Below, in pieces: positions 1 through 8,219 of a stretch of DNA of 33,514 nt. The position numbers and the translations under genes were made by a program. Below the pieces are notes generated by a model that saw nothing but the letters and a program-made list of their open reading frames with translations, was not told the origin of the DNA and ran no database searches. Position 1 is the first letter of the stretch. The number at the start of each line of letters is the position of its first letter. Location: the NCBI GenBank assembly GCA_946479475.1, contig CAMLGG010000023.1, positions 1 to 33,514 of the forward strand. The letters are read 5' to 3'. The DNA comes from an uncultured Ideonella sp. (GTDB taxonomy: Bacteria > Pseudomonadota > Gammaproteobacteria > Burkholderiales > Burkholderiaceae).

Positions 1-1
1 C

Positions 2-454
2 GACTACATGTGCATGGACTCGACCATCCCGCGCAAGCGCCTGGCCGACATCCTCATCGCCATCGCGCGGATGGAGTCGACCTACGGCCTGCGCTGCTGC
101 AACGTCTTCCACGCGGGCGACGGCAACCTGCATCCGCTCATCCTCTTCGACGCCAACGACCCCGACCAGCTGCACCGGGCCGAGCTCTTCGGTGCGGACA
201 TCCTGGAGACGAGCGTCGCGATGGGCGGCACCGTCACCGGTGAGCATGGCGTCGGCGTCGAGAAGCTCAACTCGATGTGCGTGCAATTCAGCCGCGAGGA
301 GATCGCGCAGATGCAGGCGCTGAAGATGGCCTTCGACCCGCCCGGCCTGCTCAACCCCGGCAAGCTGCTGCCCACGCTGCAACGCTGCGCCGAGTACGGG
401 AAGATGCACGTCAAGCGCGGGATGCTGCCCTTCCCCGAGCTGGAGCGGTTTTGA
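2..454 (+). CDS. glcD: Glycolate oxidase FAD subunit GlcD, C-terminal part (5' end outside window)
   Basis: This is the last ~150 residues of the FAD-linked subunit that oxidises glycolate to glyoxylate in the GlcDEF complex. The reading frame is open from the window edge, so the gene starts upstream. The remaining part is the FAD-linked oxidase C-terminal domain: it contains FHAGDGNLHP, then GGTVTGEHGVG, then FDPPGLLNPGKLLP near the end, all hallmarks of the GlcD/D-lactate dehydrogenase family. It is followed without a gap by glcE (the stop TGA at 452-454 overlaps the glcE start) and then glcF. That order settles the choice of GlcD over a stand-alone D-lactate dehydrogenase. The regulator glcC, if present, is not in the window. 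Confidence 0.95.
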   Translation, partial: DYMCMDSTIPRKRLADILIAIARMESTYGLRCCNVFHAGDGNLHPLILFDANDPDQLHRAELFGADILETSVAMGGTVTGEHGVGVEKLNSMCVQFSREEIAQMQALKMAFDPPGLLNPGKLLPTLQRCAEYGKMHVKRGMLPFPELERF

Positions 455-1548
455 ACGAGGCCCTCGAAGACAAGCCGCTGCAGCAGGTGGTCGATGCGGT
501 GCGCGAGGCCGCGGCGCGTCGCCGCCCGCTGCGCCTGGTCGGCGGCGGCACCAAGGATTTCCTCGGCGGTGCCCTGCAGGGCGAGCCGCTGGAGCTGAAG
601 CCGCTGGCCGGCATCAGCGCCTACGAGCCGACCGAGCTGGTGGTGACGGTGCGCGCCGGCACGCCCCTGGCCGAGCTGGAGGCTGCGCTGGCCGAAAAGT
701 CGCAGTGCCTGCCTTTCGAGCCGCCGCGCTTCGGCGATGGGGGCACCGTGGGCGGCATGGTCGCCGCGGGACTGGCGGGGCCGGCGCGGGCCGCGGCCGG
801 TGGCGTGCGGGACTTCCTGCTGGGTGCGACGATGGTCAACGGCCGCGGCGAGGTGCTGAGCTTCGGCGGCCAGGTGATGAAGAACGTCGCCGGCTACGAC
901 GTCTCGCGCGCCCTGGCCGGGTCGATGGGCCAGCTGGGCGTGATCGCCGAGGTTTCGCTCAAGGTGCTGCCGGTCGCCCCGGGGCGGCTGACCCTGCGCT
1001 TCGACATGGACCAGGCGAACGCGCTGCGCCACCTCAACGAATGGGCCGGCCAGCCGCTGCCGCTGTCGGCCAGCGCCTGGTGGGACGGGGCCCTCATCCT
1101 GCGCCTGCAGGGTGCGCAGGCCGCGGTCGCCGCGGCGGCCCAGCGCCTGGGCGGCGAGGTCATTCCCGCCGGGCTGGCCGATCCCTTCTGGAGCGAGCTG
1201 CGCGACCAGCGCGACGAGTTCTTCCGCCTGGCCGAGGCCGCGGTCGCACAGGGCGCTCGGCTGTGGCGCCTGTCGGTGGCGCCCACCGCGCCGCGCATCG
1301 AGCTCGCGGGCGACCAGCTGGTCGAGTGGGGCGGCGCCCAGCGCTGGCTGGTCAGCGATGCGCCGCCGGCCACCGTGCGGGCGGCGGCCGTCGAGGCGCT
1401 GGGCCACGCCACGGTCTGGCGCGGCGACAAGTCCTGCGGCGCCTTCCACCCCTTGCCGCCGGTGCAGCAACGGCTGCAGCGCGCCCTGAAGGCCGCCTTC
1501 GACCCCGACGGCCTGTTCAACCCCGGCCGGCTGGACAACCTGGCCTGA
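451..1548 (+). CDS. glcE: Glycolate oxidase FAD-binding subunit GlcE
   Basis: Second FAD-binding subunit of glycolate oxidase, about 365 residues, the usual size for GlcE. The PP-loop-type FAD-binding motif LVGGGTKDFLGG lies near residues 29-40. QVMKNVAGYDVSR and GSMGQLGVIAEVSLKV follow, and the C-terminus ends FDPDGLFNPGRL as in the family. The frame is open further upstream, but an upstream start would run deep into glcD. I chose TTG at 451, which overlaps the glcD stop (TTGA) and suggests translational coupling. It is followed 9 bases later by glcF. Function is assigned from family and operon; the start codon is the least certain part. Confidence 0.93.
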   Translation: MNEALEDKPLQQVVDAVREAAARRRPLRLVGGGTKDFLGGALQGEPLELKPLAGISAYEPTELVVTVRAGTPLAELEAALAEKSQCLPFEPPRFGDGGTVGGMVAAGLAGPARAAAGGVRDFLLGATMVNGRGEVLSFGGQVMKNVAGYDVSRALAGSMGQLGVIAEVSLKVLPVAPGRLTLRFDMDQANALRHLNEWAGQPLPLSASAWWDGALILRLQGAQAAVAAAAQRLGGEVIPAGLADPFWSELRDQRDEFFRLAEAAVAQGARLWRLSVAPTAPRIELAGDQLVEWGGAQRWLVSDAPPATVRAAAVEALGHATVWRGDKSCGAFHPLPPVQQRLQRALKAAFDPDGLFNPGRLDNLA

Positions 1549-1557
1549 CGTCATCCG

Positions 1558-2808
1558 ATGCAGACCCACCTCGCTCCGGAGTTCAAGGGCACGCCCGACG
1601 GCGACGCGGCCGAGGCCATCCTGCGGGCCTGCGTGCACTGCGGCTTCTGCACCGCGACCTGTCCGACCTACCAGCTGCTCGGCGACGAGCTCGACGGCCC
1701 GCGCGGCCGCATCTACCTCATCAAGCAGGTGCTGGAGGGCAAAGAGCCCACGCGCGCGACGCAGCTGCACCTGGACCGCTGCCTGACCTGCCGCAACTGC
1801 GAGTCGACCTGCCCGAGCGGCGTGCGCTACGGCGAGCTGGTCGACATCGGCCGGCGCGTGGTCGAGGCCAGGGTCGAGCGGCCCGCGGGCGAGCGCGCGA
1901 AGCGCTGGCTGCTGAAGGAGGGCCTGCCCTCGCCCCTGTTTTCGCCGGCGATGAAGCTGGGCCAGATGGTGCGCCCGCTGCTGCCCGCACCGCTCAAGGC
2001 CAAGGTGCCGCCTCGCACGGGCGAAGGCGCGCACCGCTGGCCCACGCGCACCCATGCGCGCAAGGTGCTGATGCTGCTGGGCTGCGTGCAGCCGGCGATG
2101 ATGCCCAACATCAACTCGGCGACGGCGCGGGTGCTCGATGCCGCCGGCATCCAGACGCTGGTCGCCGACGAGGCCGGCTGCTGCGGCGCGATCCGCCTGC
2201 ACCTGGCCGACCACGAAGGCGGCCTGGCCGACATGCGCCGCAACATCGACGCCTGGTGGCCCCTGGTGGAGGGCCTGACCGACGCCGGCCGCGTCGAGGC
2301 CATCGTGATGAATGCCTCGGGCTGCGGCGTGACGGTCAAGGAGTACGGCCAGGCGCTGGCGCACGACCCCGAGTACGCCGAGAAGGCCCGGCGCATCAGC
2401 GAGCTCACCCAGGACCTGAGCGAACTCCTTCCCGGCATCGTGCCCTTGCTCAGGTCGCGCCTGGGCAAGCGGGAAGGGCGAGTCCCGTTGGCCTACCACC
2501 CGCCGTGCACCCTGCAGCATGGCCAGCAACTGCGTGGCGGCGTCGAAACACACCTGGCCGAGCTCGGCTTCGACGTGCAACTTGCACCGGCCGAAAGCCA
2601 CCTCTGCTGCGGCTCGGCCGGCACCTACTCGGTGCTGCAGCCGGAGCTCTCGCTGCAATTGCGCGACCGCAAGCTCAAGGCGCTGGCGCCCGTGCAGGCC
2701 GACACCATCGTCTCGGCCAACATCGGTTGCATCCAGCACCTGCAATCGGGCAGCGCGCGCCCGGTGCGGCACTGGGTCGAGGTGCTGGACGAGGCGCTGG
2801 GGGGCTGA
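1558..2808 (+). CDS. glcF: Glycolate oxidase iron-sulfur subunit GlcF
   Basis: Iron-sulfur subunit (416 residues) that passes electrons from the flavin subunits of glycolate oxidase towards the quinone pool. Two ferredoxin-type 4Fe-4S motifs are visible: Cys25, Cys28, Cys31, Cys35 (CVHCGFCTATCP) and Cys75, Cys78, Cys81, Cys85 (CLTCRNCESTCP). Two CCG-type cysteine domains follow, with ADEAGCCGA in the middle and ESHLCCGSAGTYS near the C-terminus. Length and domain order match GlcF. It starts 9 bases after glcE and completes the glcDEF operon. The next gene is convergent, with only 10 bases between the stop codons and no obvious hairpin terminator. Confidence 0.96.
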   Translation: MQTHLAPEFKGTPDGDAAEAILRACVHCGFCTATCPTYQLLGDELDGPRGRIYLIKQVLEGKEPTRATQLHLDRCLTCRNCESTCPSGVRYGELVDIGRRVVEARVERPAGERAKRWLLKEGLPSPLFSPAMKLGQMVRPLLPAPLKAKVPPRTGEGAHRWPTRTHARKVLMLLGCVQPAMMPNINSATARVLDAAGIQTLVADEAGCCGAIRLHLADHEGGLADMRRNIDAWWPLVEGLTDAGRVEAIVMNASGCGVTVKEYGQALAHDPEYAEKARRISELTQDLSELLPGIVPLLRSRLGKREGRVPLAYHPPCTLQHGQQLRGGVETHLAELGFDVQLAPAESHLCCGSAGTYSVLQPELSLQLRDRKLKALAPVQADTIVSANIGCIQHLQSGSARPVRHWVEVLDEALGG

Positions 2809-2818
2809 GCGCGAGCCG

Positions 2819-3220
2819 TCACGCCGCCAGCAGCGCCGCGGCCATCATGCCGAGTCCGACTACCCCGACCGTCCAGATGGCGGTGCGCAGGTAGGGGATG
2901 CCGGCCCAGTAGACCGGCAGGTACGCGACACGGGCCCAGAAGAAGACCTGGGCGCCCAGAACGATGGCCGGGCCCTGGCGGCCGGTGGCCATGGCGGTGA
3001 GCGCGAGCGCGACGAAGAACACGAAGTTCTCCATCGTGTTCCTTGCGGCGCGGTCGGCTCGGGCCGCGAGGGGGGACGGCTCGGGCAGGTTGTCGCGGTT
3101 GCCGAAGGCCAGCGCCAAGCCCCCGGGAGTGAGGCCGCCGGTGCGAAGCAGGCTCGCGACCATCAGGCTGGCCCAGGCCAGCAGGGCGGTGTAGACCAGC
3201 AGATGCGGCAGGTTGTTCAT
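2819..3220 (-). CDS. MAPEG family membrane protein
   Basis: A 133-residue integral membrane protein with four hydrophobic segments. It has the MAPEG signature: AARADRAARNTMENFVFF around residues 52-69 (basic/ARNxxEN helix) and ARVAYLPVYWAGIPYLRT near residues 95-112. The family includes glutathione-linked membrane enzymes, but most bacterial members have no proven reaction, so I give no substrate. A good ribosome-binding site (GAAGGA) precedes the ATG at 3220. The gene lies 21 bases downstream of mtnN on the same strand and is probably co-transcribed with it. It converges on glcF. Confidence 0.88.
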   Translation of the reverse strand: MNNLPHLLVYTALLAWASLMVASLLRTGGLTPGGLALAFGNRDNLPEPSPLAARADRAARNTMENFVFFVALALTAMATGRQGPAIVLGAQVFFWARVAYLPVYWAGIPYLRTAIWTVGVVGLGMMAAALLAA

Positions 3221-3241
3221 CGTCGCGTCCTTCGGGAGGGG

Positions 3242-3946
3242 TCAGGGGGCGAGCGTGCGCCGCGCGATCGCCAGGCCGAGCGGGCCGGCGACCTCGCGCA
3301 AGAAGCGGCCGAAGTCGACGTGGGCGGTGTCGTCGGCGCGGTCCGAGATGCTGCGCACCACCGCCAGCGCCGTGCCGAAGGCATGGCAGACCTGGGCGAC
3401 CGCCGCGCCCTCCATCTCCACCGCGAGCGCGTCGGGCAGCGCTTCCCGCAACGCGCGGCTCTCGGCGGCCGTCGAGACGAAGCGGTCGCCGCTGACGATC
3501 AGGCCGCGGTGGACGCGAGCCTCGGTGCCGGCGACCGCCGCCTGCGCACCGCGTGCCACGGCGTCGCTGAAGGGCGCATCGACGGCAAAGCGCGAAAGGC
3601 TCGTCAGTGGCACCTCGTGCCGCGGGAACAGCGGCGAGGCATCCATGTCGTGTTGCAGCAGCGCATCGGCCACGACCACGTCACCCACCTTCACGCCGTG
3701 GCCCAGGCCGCCGGCCACGCCGAGGAAGAGCATGCGGTCGACCCGGTAGTGGTCGATCAGCAGCGTGGCGGTGATGGCGGCGGCGACCTTGCCTATGCCC
3801 GAGAGCACCGCGACCACCGGCTCGCCGGCGAACTGGCCCAGCCAGAACTCGCGCCCGCCGCAGCGGGCGGTGCGGGCGCCTTCGATCGCCGGCAGCAGGG
3901 CGGCCAGCTCTTCGTTCATGGCGGCGATCAAGGCGGTGCGGGGCAT
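3242..3946 (-). CDS. mtnN: 5'-methylthioadenosine/S-adenosylhomocysteine nucleosidase
   Basis: Cytosolic nucleosidase that removes adenine from methylthioadenosine and S-adenosylhomocysteine, by-products of SAM-dependent reactions. The protein has 234 residues, typical of MtnN. The PNP/UDP phosphorylase fold is clear: N-terminal AMNEE (Glu12/Glu13), [10 protein letters not shown] at 73-82, then [12 protein letters not shown] with Met178/Glu179 and SISD with Asp202, matching the ribose-binding Met-Glu pair and the catalytic Asp of the family. The frame stays open 55 codons upstream, but [13 protein letters not shown] is the canonical N-terminus, so I use ATG at 3946. The region 3947-4172 separates it from the divergent alaC-like gene. 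The MAPEG gene follows closely and may share its transcript. Confidence 0.92.
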   Translation of the reverse strand: MPRTALIAAMNEELAALLPAIEGARTARCGGREFWLGQFAGEPVVAVLSGIGKVAAAITATLLIDHYRVDRMLFLGVAGGLGHGVKVGDVVVADALLQHDMDASPLFPRHEVPLTSLSRFAVDAPFSDAVARGAQAAVAGTEARVHRGLIVSGDRFVSTAAESRALREALPDALAVEMEGAAVAQVCHAFGTALAVVRSISDRADDTAHVDFGRFLREVAGPLGLAIARRTLAP

Positions 3947-4064
3947 GGGGTTGGATTGTCGGGCCAGCGGGGAATGGCGGGACAGCATCCGCGCCAGCGC
4001 CCGCCCGCGCCCGGCAGGGCGGGCCGTCACAGAGGCGCTGATGAGACAAGCGGACATGCGGCGC

Positions 4065-4093
4065 TCGAAAAATCCTCGCGCGTCCCCTAAGAT
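4065..4093 (+). promoter_or_regulatory. Candidate sigma-70 promoter for the AlaC-like gene
   Basis: TCGAAA (4065-4070) and TAAGAT (4088-4093) are separated by 17 bases, and each hexamer matches 4 of 6 consensus bases. They sit 80-110 bases upstream of the aminotransferase ATG, in the 226-base gap between two divergent genes. This is pattern matching only; no mapped start supports it. Confidence 0.35.
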
Positions 4094-4172
4094 CGCCCGG
4101 CCGCTGCGCAATGCCGCGGCCCACGTCGCTCGGACGGTTCCGGGCGCTCACGTTGAAAAAGGAATCGCCTCC

Positions 4173-5384
4173 ATGGCCACCGGCTCCACTTCCGGCCAGC
4201 GCCGCTTCGCGCGCATCGACCGCCTGCCTCCCTATGTCTTCAACATCACGGCCGAGCTGCGCGCAGCCGCCCGCCGCCGCGGCGAGGACATCATCGACCT
4301 TTCGATGGGCAACCCGGACGGCGCCACGCCGCCGCACATCGTCGCCAAGCTGTGCGAGGTCGCCCAGCGGCCCGACACGCACGGGTACTCTGCCAGCAAG
4401 GGCATCCCGCGGTTGCGGCGGGCCATCAGCCACTGGTACCGCGATCGCTTCGAGGTCGAGATCGACCCCGAGCGCGAGGCCATCGTCACCATCGGCTCGA
4501 AGGAGGGCCTGGCCCACTTGATGCTCGCCACGCTGGACCGGGGCGACACGGTGCTGGTGCCCGACCCGAGCTACCCGATCCACATCTACGGCGCGGTGAT
4601 CGCGGGGGCGGACATCCGCTCGGTGCCCAACGTGCCCGGCGTCGATTTCTTCGCCGAGCTGGAGCGCACCATCCGCGGCAGCTACCCCAAGCCCAAGATG
4701 ATGGTGCTGGGCTTCCCGAGCAACCCGACGGCGCAGTGCGTCGAGCTCGACTTCTTCCACAAGGTCATCGCGCTGGCGAAGAAGCACGACATCTTCGTCG
4801 TCCACGACCTGGCCTACGCCGACATCGTTTTCGACGGCTGGAAGGCGCCGAGCATCATGCAGGTGCCGGGCGCGAAGGACATCGCGGTCGAGTTCTTCAC
4901 CCTCAGCAAGAGCTACAACATGGCTGGCTGGCGCGTCGGCTTCATGGTGGGCAACGCCGACCTGGTGGCGGCGCTGGCGCGCATCAAGAGCTACCACGAC
5001 TACGGCACCTTCACGCCGCTGCAGGTGGCCGCGATCGCCGCGCTCGAGGGCGACCAGCAGTGCGTGAAGGACATCGCGGCCAGCTACCAGAAGCGGCGCG
5101 ACGTGCTCGCCAAAGGTCTTGTGGAGGCCGGCTGGCCGGTCGAGGTACCCAAGGCCTCGATGTACATCTGGGCCAAGATCCCGCCCGCCTACGCCCACCT
5201 CGGCTCGCTCGAGTTCGCCAAGCAGTTGCTCGCCAAGGCCAAGGTCTGCGTGAGCCCCGGCATCGGCTTCGGCGACCACGGGGACGACCACGTCCGCTTC
5301 GCCCTGATCGAGAACGAGAGCCGCATCCGCCAGGCCGTGCGCGGCATCAAGGCGATGTTCCGGGCGGACGGGGCGACGGGCTGA
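4173..5384 (+). CDS. alaC: Pyridoxal-phosphate aminotransferase, AlaC (glutamate-pyruvate) type
   Basis: A 403-residue class I/II aminotransferase. In the AlaC family it interconverts pyruvate plus glutamate with alanine plus 2-oxoglutarate. Visible motifs: [14 protein letters not shown] near the N-terminus; YPIHIYGAV and GFPSNPTAQ for cofactor and substrate binding; [13 protein letters not shown] with the Asp that contacts the PLP ring nitrogen; and [13 protein letters not shown] with the Schiff-base lysine at about residue 246. The ATG at 4173 follows an AAAAAGGA ribosome-binding site; the frame is open further upstream but without family-like sequence. Related enzymes include LL-diaminopimelate aminotransferase, so specificity is a family-level inference. 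The genes hom and thrC, which I would expect next to alaC in some relatives, are absent here. Confidence 0.88.
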   Translation: MATGSTSGQRRFARIDRLPPYVFNITAELRAAARRRGEDIIDLSMGNPDGATPPHIVAKLCEVAQRPDTHGYSASKGIPRLRRAISHWYRDRFEVEIDPEREAIVTIGSKEGLAHLMLATLDRGDTVLVPDPSYPIHIYGAVIAGADIRSVPNVPGVDFFAELERTIRGSYPKPKMMVLGFPSNPTAQCVELDFFHKVIALAKKHDIFVVHDLAYADIVFDGWKAPSIMQVPGAKDIAVEFFTLSKSYNMAGWRVGFMVGNADLVAALARIKSYHDYGTFTPLQVAAIAALEGDQQCVKDIAASYQKRRDVLAKGLVEAGWPVEVPKASMYIWAKIPPAYAHLGSLEFAKQLLAKAKVCVSPGIGFGDHGDDHVRFALIENESRIRQAVRGIKAMFRADGATG

Positions 5385-5390
5385 GCAGCC

Positions 5391-6770
5391 TCAGGTCGCC
5401 GCCGGCACCGTACCCTCGCGCGCCAGGCTGTCGAAGGCCTGGAGGCGCTTGCGAAGTTGCCAGCGCACCATGAGGCCGCTTGCGATGGCCTGGAGCAGCA
5501 CGGTGGCGACGGAGAGGAACCACACCTGCTGCAGCGCGAAGCCGGGCCGCAGCGAGAGCCACACGGCGGGCACGACGAAGCTCACCAGCCGCGTCGCGGT
5601 GCTGGCCATGGCCGGCCAGGTGTTGCCCATCGCCTGGAACAGGCCCGAGCAGGCGAACACGAAGCCCATGGCGACGAAGTTGGTCGAGATGATGGTGAGA
5701 AAGCCCACGCCGACCTCGGCGACCTCCGGGTCGCTGGTGAAGGCGCCGATCATCGATTCGGGCGCCACGTGGCAGAGGATGGCGAGCAGCAGCATGACGC
5801 TGCACTCCAGGATCACGCCCTGCTTGAGCGTCTCGCGCACACGGTCGGCCCGCCGGGCGCCGAAGTTCTGGCCGGCCACCGCGGGCAGCGCGAAGGCGAT
5901 CGCCATCGCCGGCAGGAAGACCGACTGCATCACCCGCATGCCGATGCCGAAGCCGGCCTGTGCCGCCGGGCCGAAGCCGCGGATCAGCCAGTAGATGACT
6001 GAGCTGTAGAGGAACATCAGGAAGAACTCGCCGCCGGCCGGCAGGCCGATGCGCAGCAGCGGCTTCCACACGCTCCAGCGCGGCCACATCTGCGCTGGCG
6101 CAACCGAGACATAGCTCTCCAGCCGCACGAAGTAGACGATCATCATCACCACGCCCGCGGCGACGGCCAGGCTGCTGGCCAGGCCCGCACCCATCACGCC
6201 CAGCGGCCGGCCGGTGCCCCAGCCGGCAATGAGGATGGGCGCGAGCACGATGTTGACCAGCACGGTGAGCATCTGCACCACCATGCCGGGTTTGGCCACG
6301 CCGGTCCCGCGCATGGCCGAGCCCATCGCGGCCATCGGGAACTGCAGCGCCAGGCCCGGCAGGTACCACATCAGGTAGGTCCGGCCGGCTTCGGCGATGC
6401 CCTCGCCGGCGCCCAGCGTGCGCACGTAAGGCTCGATGCCGACGAGCCCCAGCACCAGAGCGAACACCGTGCAGGCGATGGCGAGGCCCAGCGACTGGTT
6501 GAAGGCCAGCTCGGCGCGAGCCTGCTCCTTCGCGCCCACCGCATGCGAGATCAGCGCCACCGTGCCGACGCTGAGCATCTGCGTCAGCGCGATGGCGATC
6601 ATCACGGCATTGCCCCCCTGCGAGACGCCGGCGACCGCATCGGAGCCCAGGCGCGAGACGAAGTACAGGTCCACCAGGAAGTACAGCGTCTGCACCAGCA
6701 TGCCGATGGCGATCGGCGCCGCCATCGCGAGGATGTGGCCCCGCACGGAGCCTTGGGTCAGGTCTTTCAT
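5391..6770 (-). CDS. MATE family multidrug/small-molecule efflux transporter
   Basis: A 459-residue inner-membrane protein with about 12 hydrophobic segments arranged as two MatE halves, the normal MATE length. The first half opens with ILAMAAPIAIGMLVQTLYFLVD, and QGGNAVMIAIALTQML follows. The second half begins at about residue 230 (LLRIGLPAGGEFFLM), with PAVAGQNFGARRADRVRETL further on. MATE pumps extrude cationic or amphipathic compounds using a Na+ or H+ gradient; the substrate cannot be told from sequence. I chose ATG at 6770 (MKDLTQGSV), where the family N-terminus begins; an in-frame ATG ten codons earlier adds only MRGAATESPP. It converges on the alaC-like gene with 6 bases between stops. 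Confidence 0.92.
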   Translation of the reverse strand: MKDLTQGSVRGHILAMAAPIAIGMLVQTLYFLVDLYFVSRLGSDAVAGVSQGGNAVMIAIALTQMLSVGTVALISHAVGAKEQARAELAFNQSLGLAIACTVFALVLGLVGIEPYVRTLGAGEGIAEAGRTYLMWYLPGLALQFPMAAMGSAMRGTGVAKPGMVVQMLTVLVNIVLAPILIAGWGTGRPLGVMGAGLASSLAVAAGVVMMIVYFVRLESYVSVAPAQMWPRWSVWKPLLRIGLPAGGEFFLMFLYSSVIYWLIRGFGPAAQAGFGIGMRVMQSVFLPAMAIAFALPAVAGQNFGARRADRVRETLKQGVILECSVMLLLAILCHVAPESMIGAFTSDPEVAEVGVGFLTIISTNFVAMGFVFACSGLFQAMGNTWPAMASTATRLVSFVVPAVWLSLRPGFALQQVWFLSVATVLLQAIASGLMVRWQLRKRLQAFDSLAREGTVPAAT

Positions 6771-6826
6771 GGGCGGCGATTCTGTGGCCGCGCCACGCAC
6801 GCTGCCATCCCGCGAGCTTCAGGCCT

Positions 6827-8062
6827 TCAAGGCAGGTAGGGCGTGAGCCAGCCCATCTGCGGGGCATCGCTGCCGTCGCCGCGGGGCTCTATCGAGAACA
6901 TGTAGCCGCCCCACCACGGGCCGGCGGCCCACCAGGTCCAGCCGGACCAGACGTCGCGGTTGTCGCCCAGGTAGGCCAGCATCCTGTCGACGGCCGCATG
7001 GCAGGTGGCGTTGTCGCCGCCCGCGAATTCGCCGAGGAAGCCGTGCTTGGCGTGGCTGCGCAGCCAGGCCGTGAAGGCGGCCAGGCGCTCGACGCCTATG
7101 GTCTCGCTGACGCAGCTCGGAGAACTGCCGGAGCTGTCCCCATCGAGATACTGGTGCACCTCGTAGGCGTAGCGCTTGGCCGGGTCGATGACGCCCAGCA
7201 TCACCTGCGCGTTGGGGCTGCCGTACCAGCTGTCGCTCCAGCTGTGCGCGCCCGTCCAGCCGTTGCCCGGCACGAGCACGAGGTTCTTCGCGCCCGCGGC
7301 GCGGATGGCGGCGATGGCGGCATTGGCGGCCGACAGCCACTGCTCGGTCGGCATGTCGTGCGGCTCGTTCATGAGCGCGAAGATCACCCGGTTGGGCCGG
7401 CCCTTGTAGGCGGTGGCCAGGCGCGACCAGAAGTCGGCGAAGGCCGCGTTCGATACGCCGGCGCCGACGACGTTCGTGTGCCAGCGGGCGTAGTTGTGCG
7501 GGTCCAGCACGACCGTCATGCCGTCGGCCAGGGCGGTCTTGACGAAGCCGTCCAGCCGCGCCCACTCGTCCGCGTTGAACGCGGCCTGCAGCGTGGGCTG
7601 CAGGCGCTCCCAGCGGAAGGGCACGCGCAGCGTGTTCATCTTCTTGCCGGCGAAGTAGCTCACCTCGCCGGCGTTGGGATAGATGTAGTCGACGCCGAAC
7701 TGGCCGGGCAGGGCGCCGTTGCCCCAGGGGTCGGCACCGAACTCCGCGCCGGCGAGGCTCACGCCGCGGTAGGCCGGAACCGGGCTCGACATGTCGATCG
7801 CCGTGCTGGCGTAGGAGCAGACCTTCCTCGGCACGTCGGGGTTCGGGTCCACGCCGCCGAAGTTGGCGAGCGCGCAGCCGACGCTGCCCTGGTAGATGCC
7901 GTAGGCGTACTTGCCCTGGGCGCCGTAGGCCACCTGGCGCGCCCCGCTGAAGCTGCAGGTGCCGCCTTCGACCGCGCACTTGGTGTAGCCCTTGGGCACG
8001 TTGCTCGCGGTGGCGGCGGAAGCGGCCAGCATCAGGGCCGCGGCGAGGACGAGGTGGCGCAT
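6827..8062 (-). CDS. Secreted endoglucanase, glycoside hydrolase family 5, with Cys-rich N-terminal module
   Basis: A 411-residue exported beta-glucanase likely to cut cellulose or related beta-glucans. Residues 1-20 form a signal peptide. Residues ~25-85 form a small module with four cysteines (29, 36, 63, 82), including CSFSGARQVAYGA; I do not recognise this as a named carbohydrate-binding family. From about residue 97 a GH5 barrel follows: MNTLRVPFRWERLQP, LDPHNYARWH with His189, the acid/base Glu233 in FALMNEPHD, and the nucleophile Glu345 in FLGEFAGG. The LDPHNY pattern suggests the subfamily that holds plant-pathogen endoglucanases. A GGGAGA ribosome-binding site precedes ATG 8062; the frame is open further upstream but would lose the signal peptide. 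It is divergent from an expansin gene. Confidence 0.92.
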   Translation of the reverse strand: MRHLVLAAALMLAASAATASNVPKGYTKCAVEGGTCSFSGARQVAYGAQGKYAYGIYQGSVGCALANFGGVDPNPDVPRKVCSYASTAIDMSSPVPAYRGVSLAGAEFGADPWGNGALPGQFGVDYIYPNAGEVSYFAGKKMNTLRVPFRWERLQPTLQAAFNADEWARLDGFVKTALADGMTVVLDPHNYARWHTNVVGAGVSNAAFADFWSRLATAYKGRPNRVIFALMNEPHDMPTEQWLSAANAAIAAIRAAGAKNLVLVPGNGWTGAHSWSDSWYGSPNAQVMLGVIDPAKRYAYEVHQYLDGDSSGSSPSCVSETIGVERLAAFTAWLRSHAKHGFLGEFAGGDNATCHAAVDRMLAYLGDNRDVWSGWTWWAAGPWWGGYMFSIEPRGDGSDAPQMGWLTPYLP

Positions 8063-8219
8063 CGATGTCTCCCTGTTGTTCGAGCGAGCCGACATTGTTG
8101 GAGCCGGCGATGGCGCCGGCGACGCGCCGATACATGCGGTCGCGTTTCTTTCCTTGGGCTGCGGACGACGTGCAGGCGCCTGCCCACAATCGGCGCGCTC
8201 TACACAGGGAGGCTTCTTC
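8063..8219. promoter_or_regulatory. Shared divergent control region of endoglucanase and expansin, with a direct repeat
   Basis: This 157-base gap must hold the promoters of both cell-wall-active genes. TTGTTCGAGC (8076-8085) and TTGTTGGAGC (8095-8104) are near-identical direct repeats 19 bases apart, close to two helical turns, and lie 14-42 bases upstream of the endoglucanase start. A strong ribosome-binding site, AGGGAGG (8206-8212), serves the expansin. I see no convincing -35/-10 pair on either strand. Confidence 0.5.

Noticed and set aside
277..450. A longer N-terminus for GlcE
   Set aside because: The extension lies inside glcD in another frame and has no GlcE-like sequence; TTG 451 at the glcD stop fits better.
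82..2772. An 896-codon minus-strand open frame opposite glcDEF
   Set aside because: It is fully antisense to three clearly identified genes and has no recognisable motif.
4173..5384. LL-diaminopimelate aminotransferase (dapL)
   Set aside because: It is a close relative, but the sequence looks more like AlaC-type enzymes of beta-proteobacteria, and no lysine-pathway gene is nearby.
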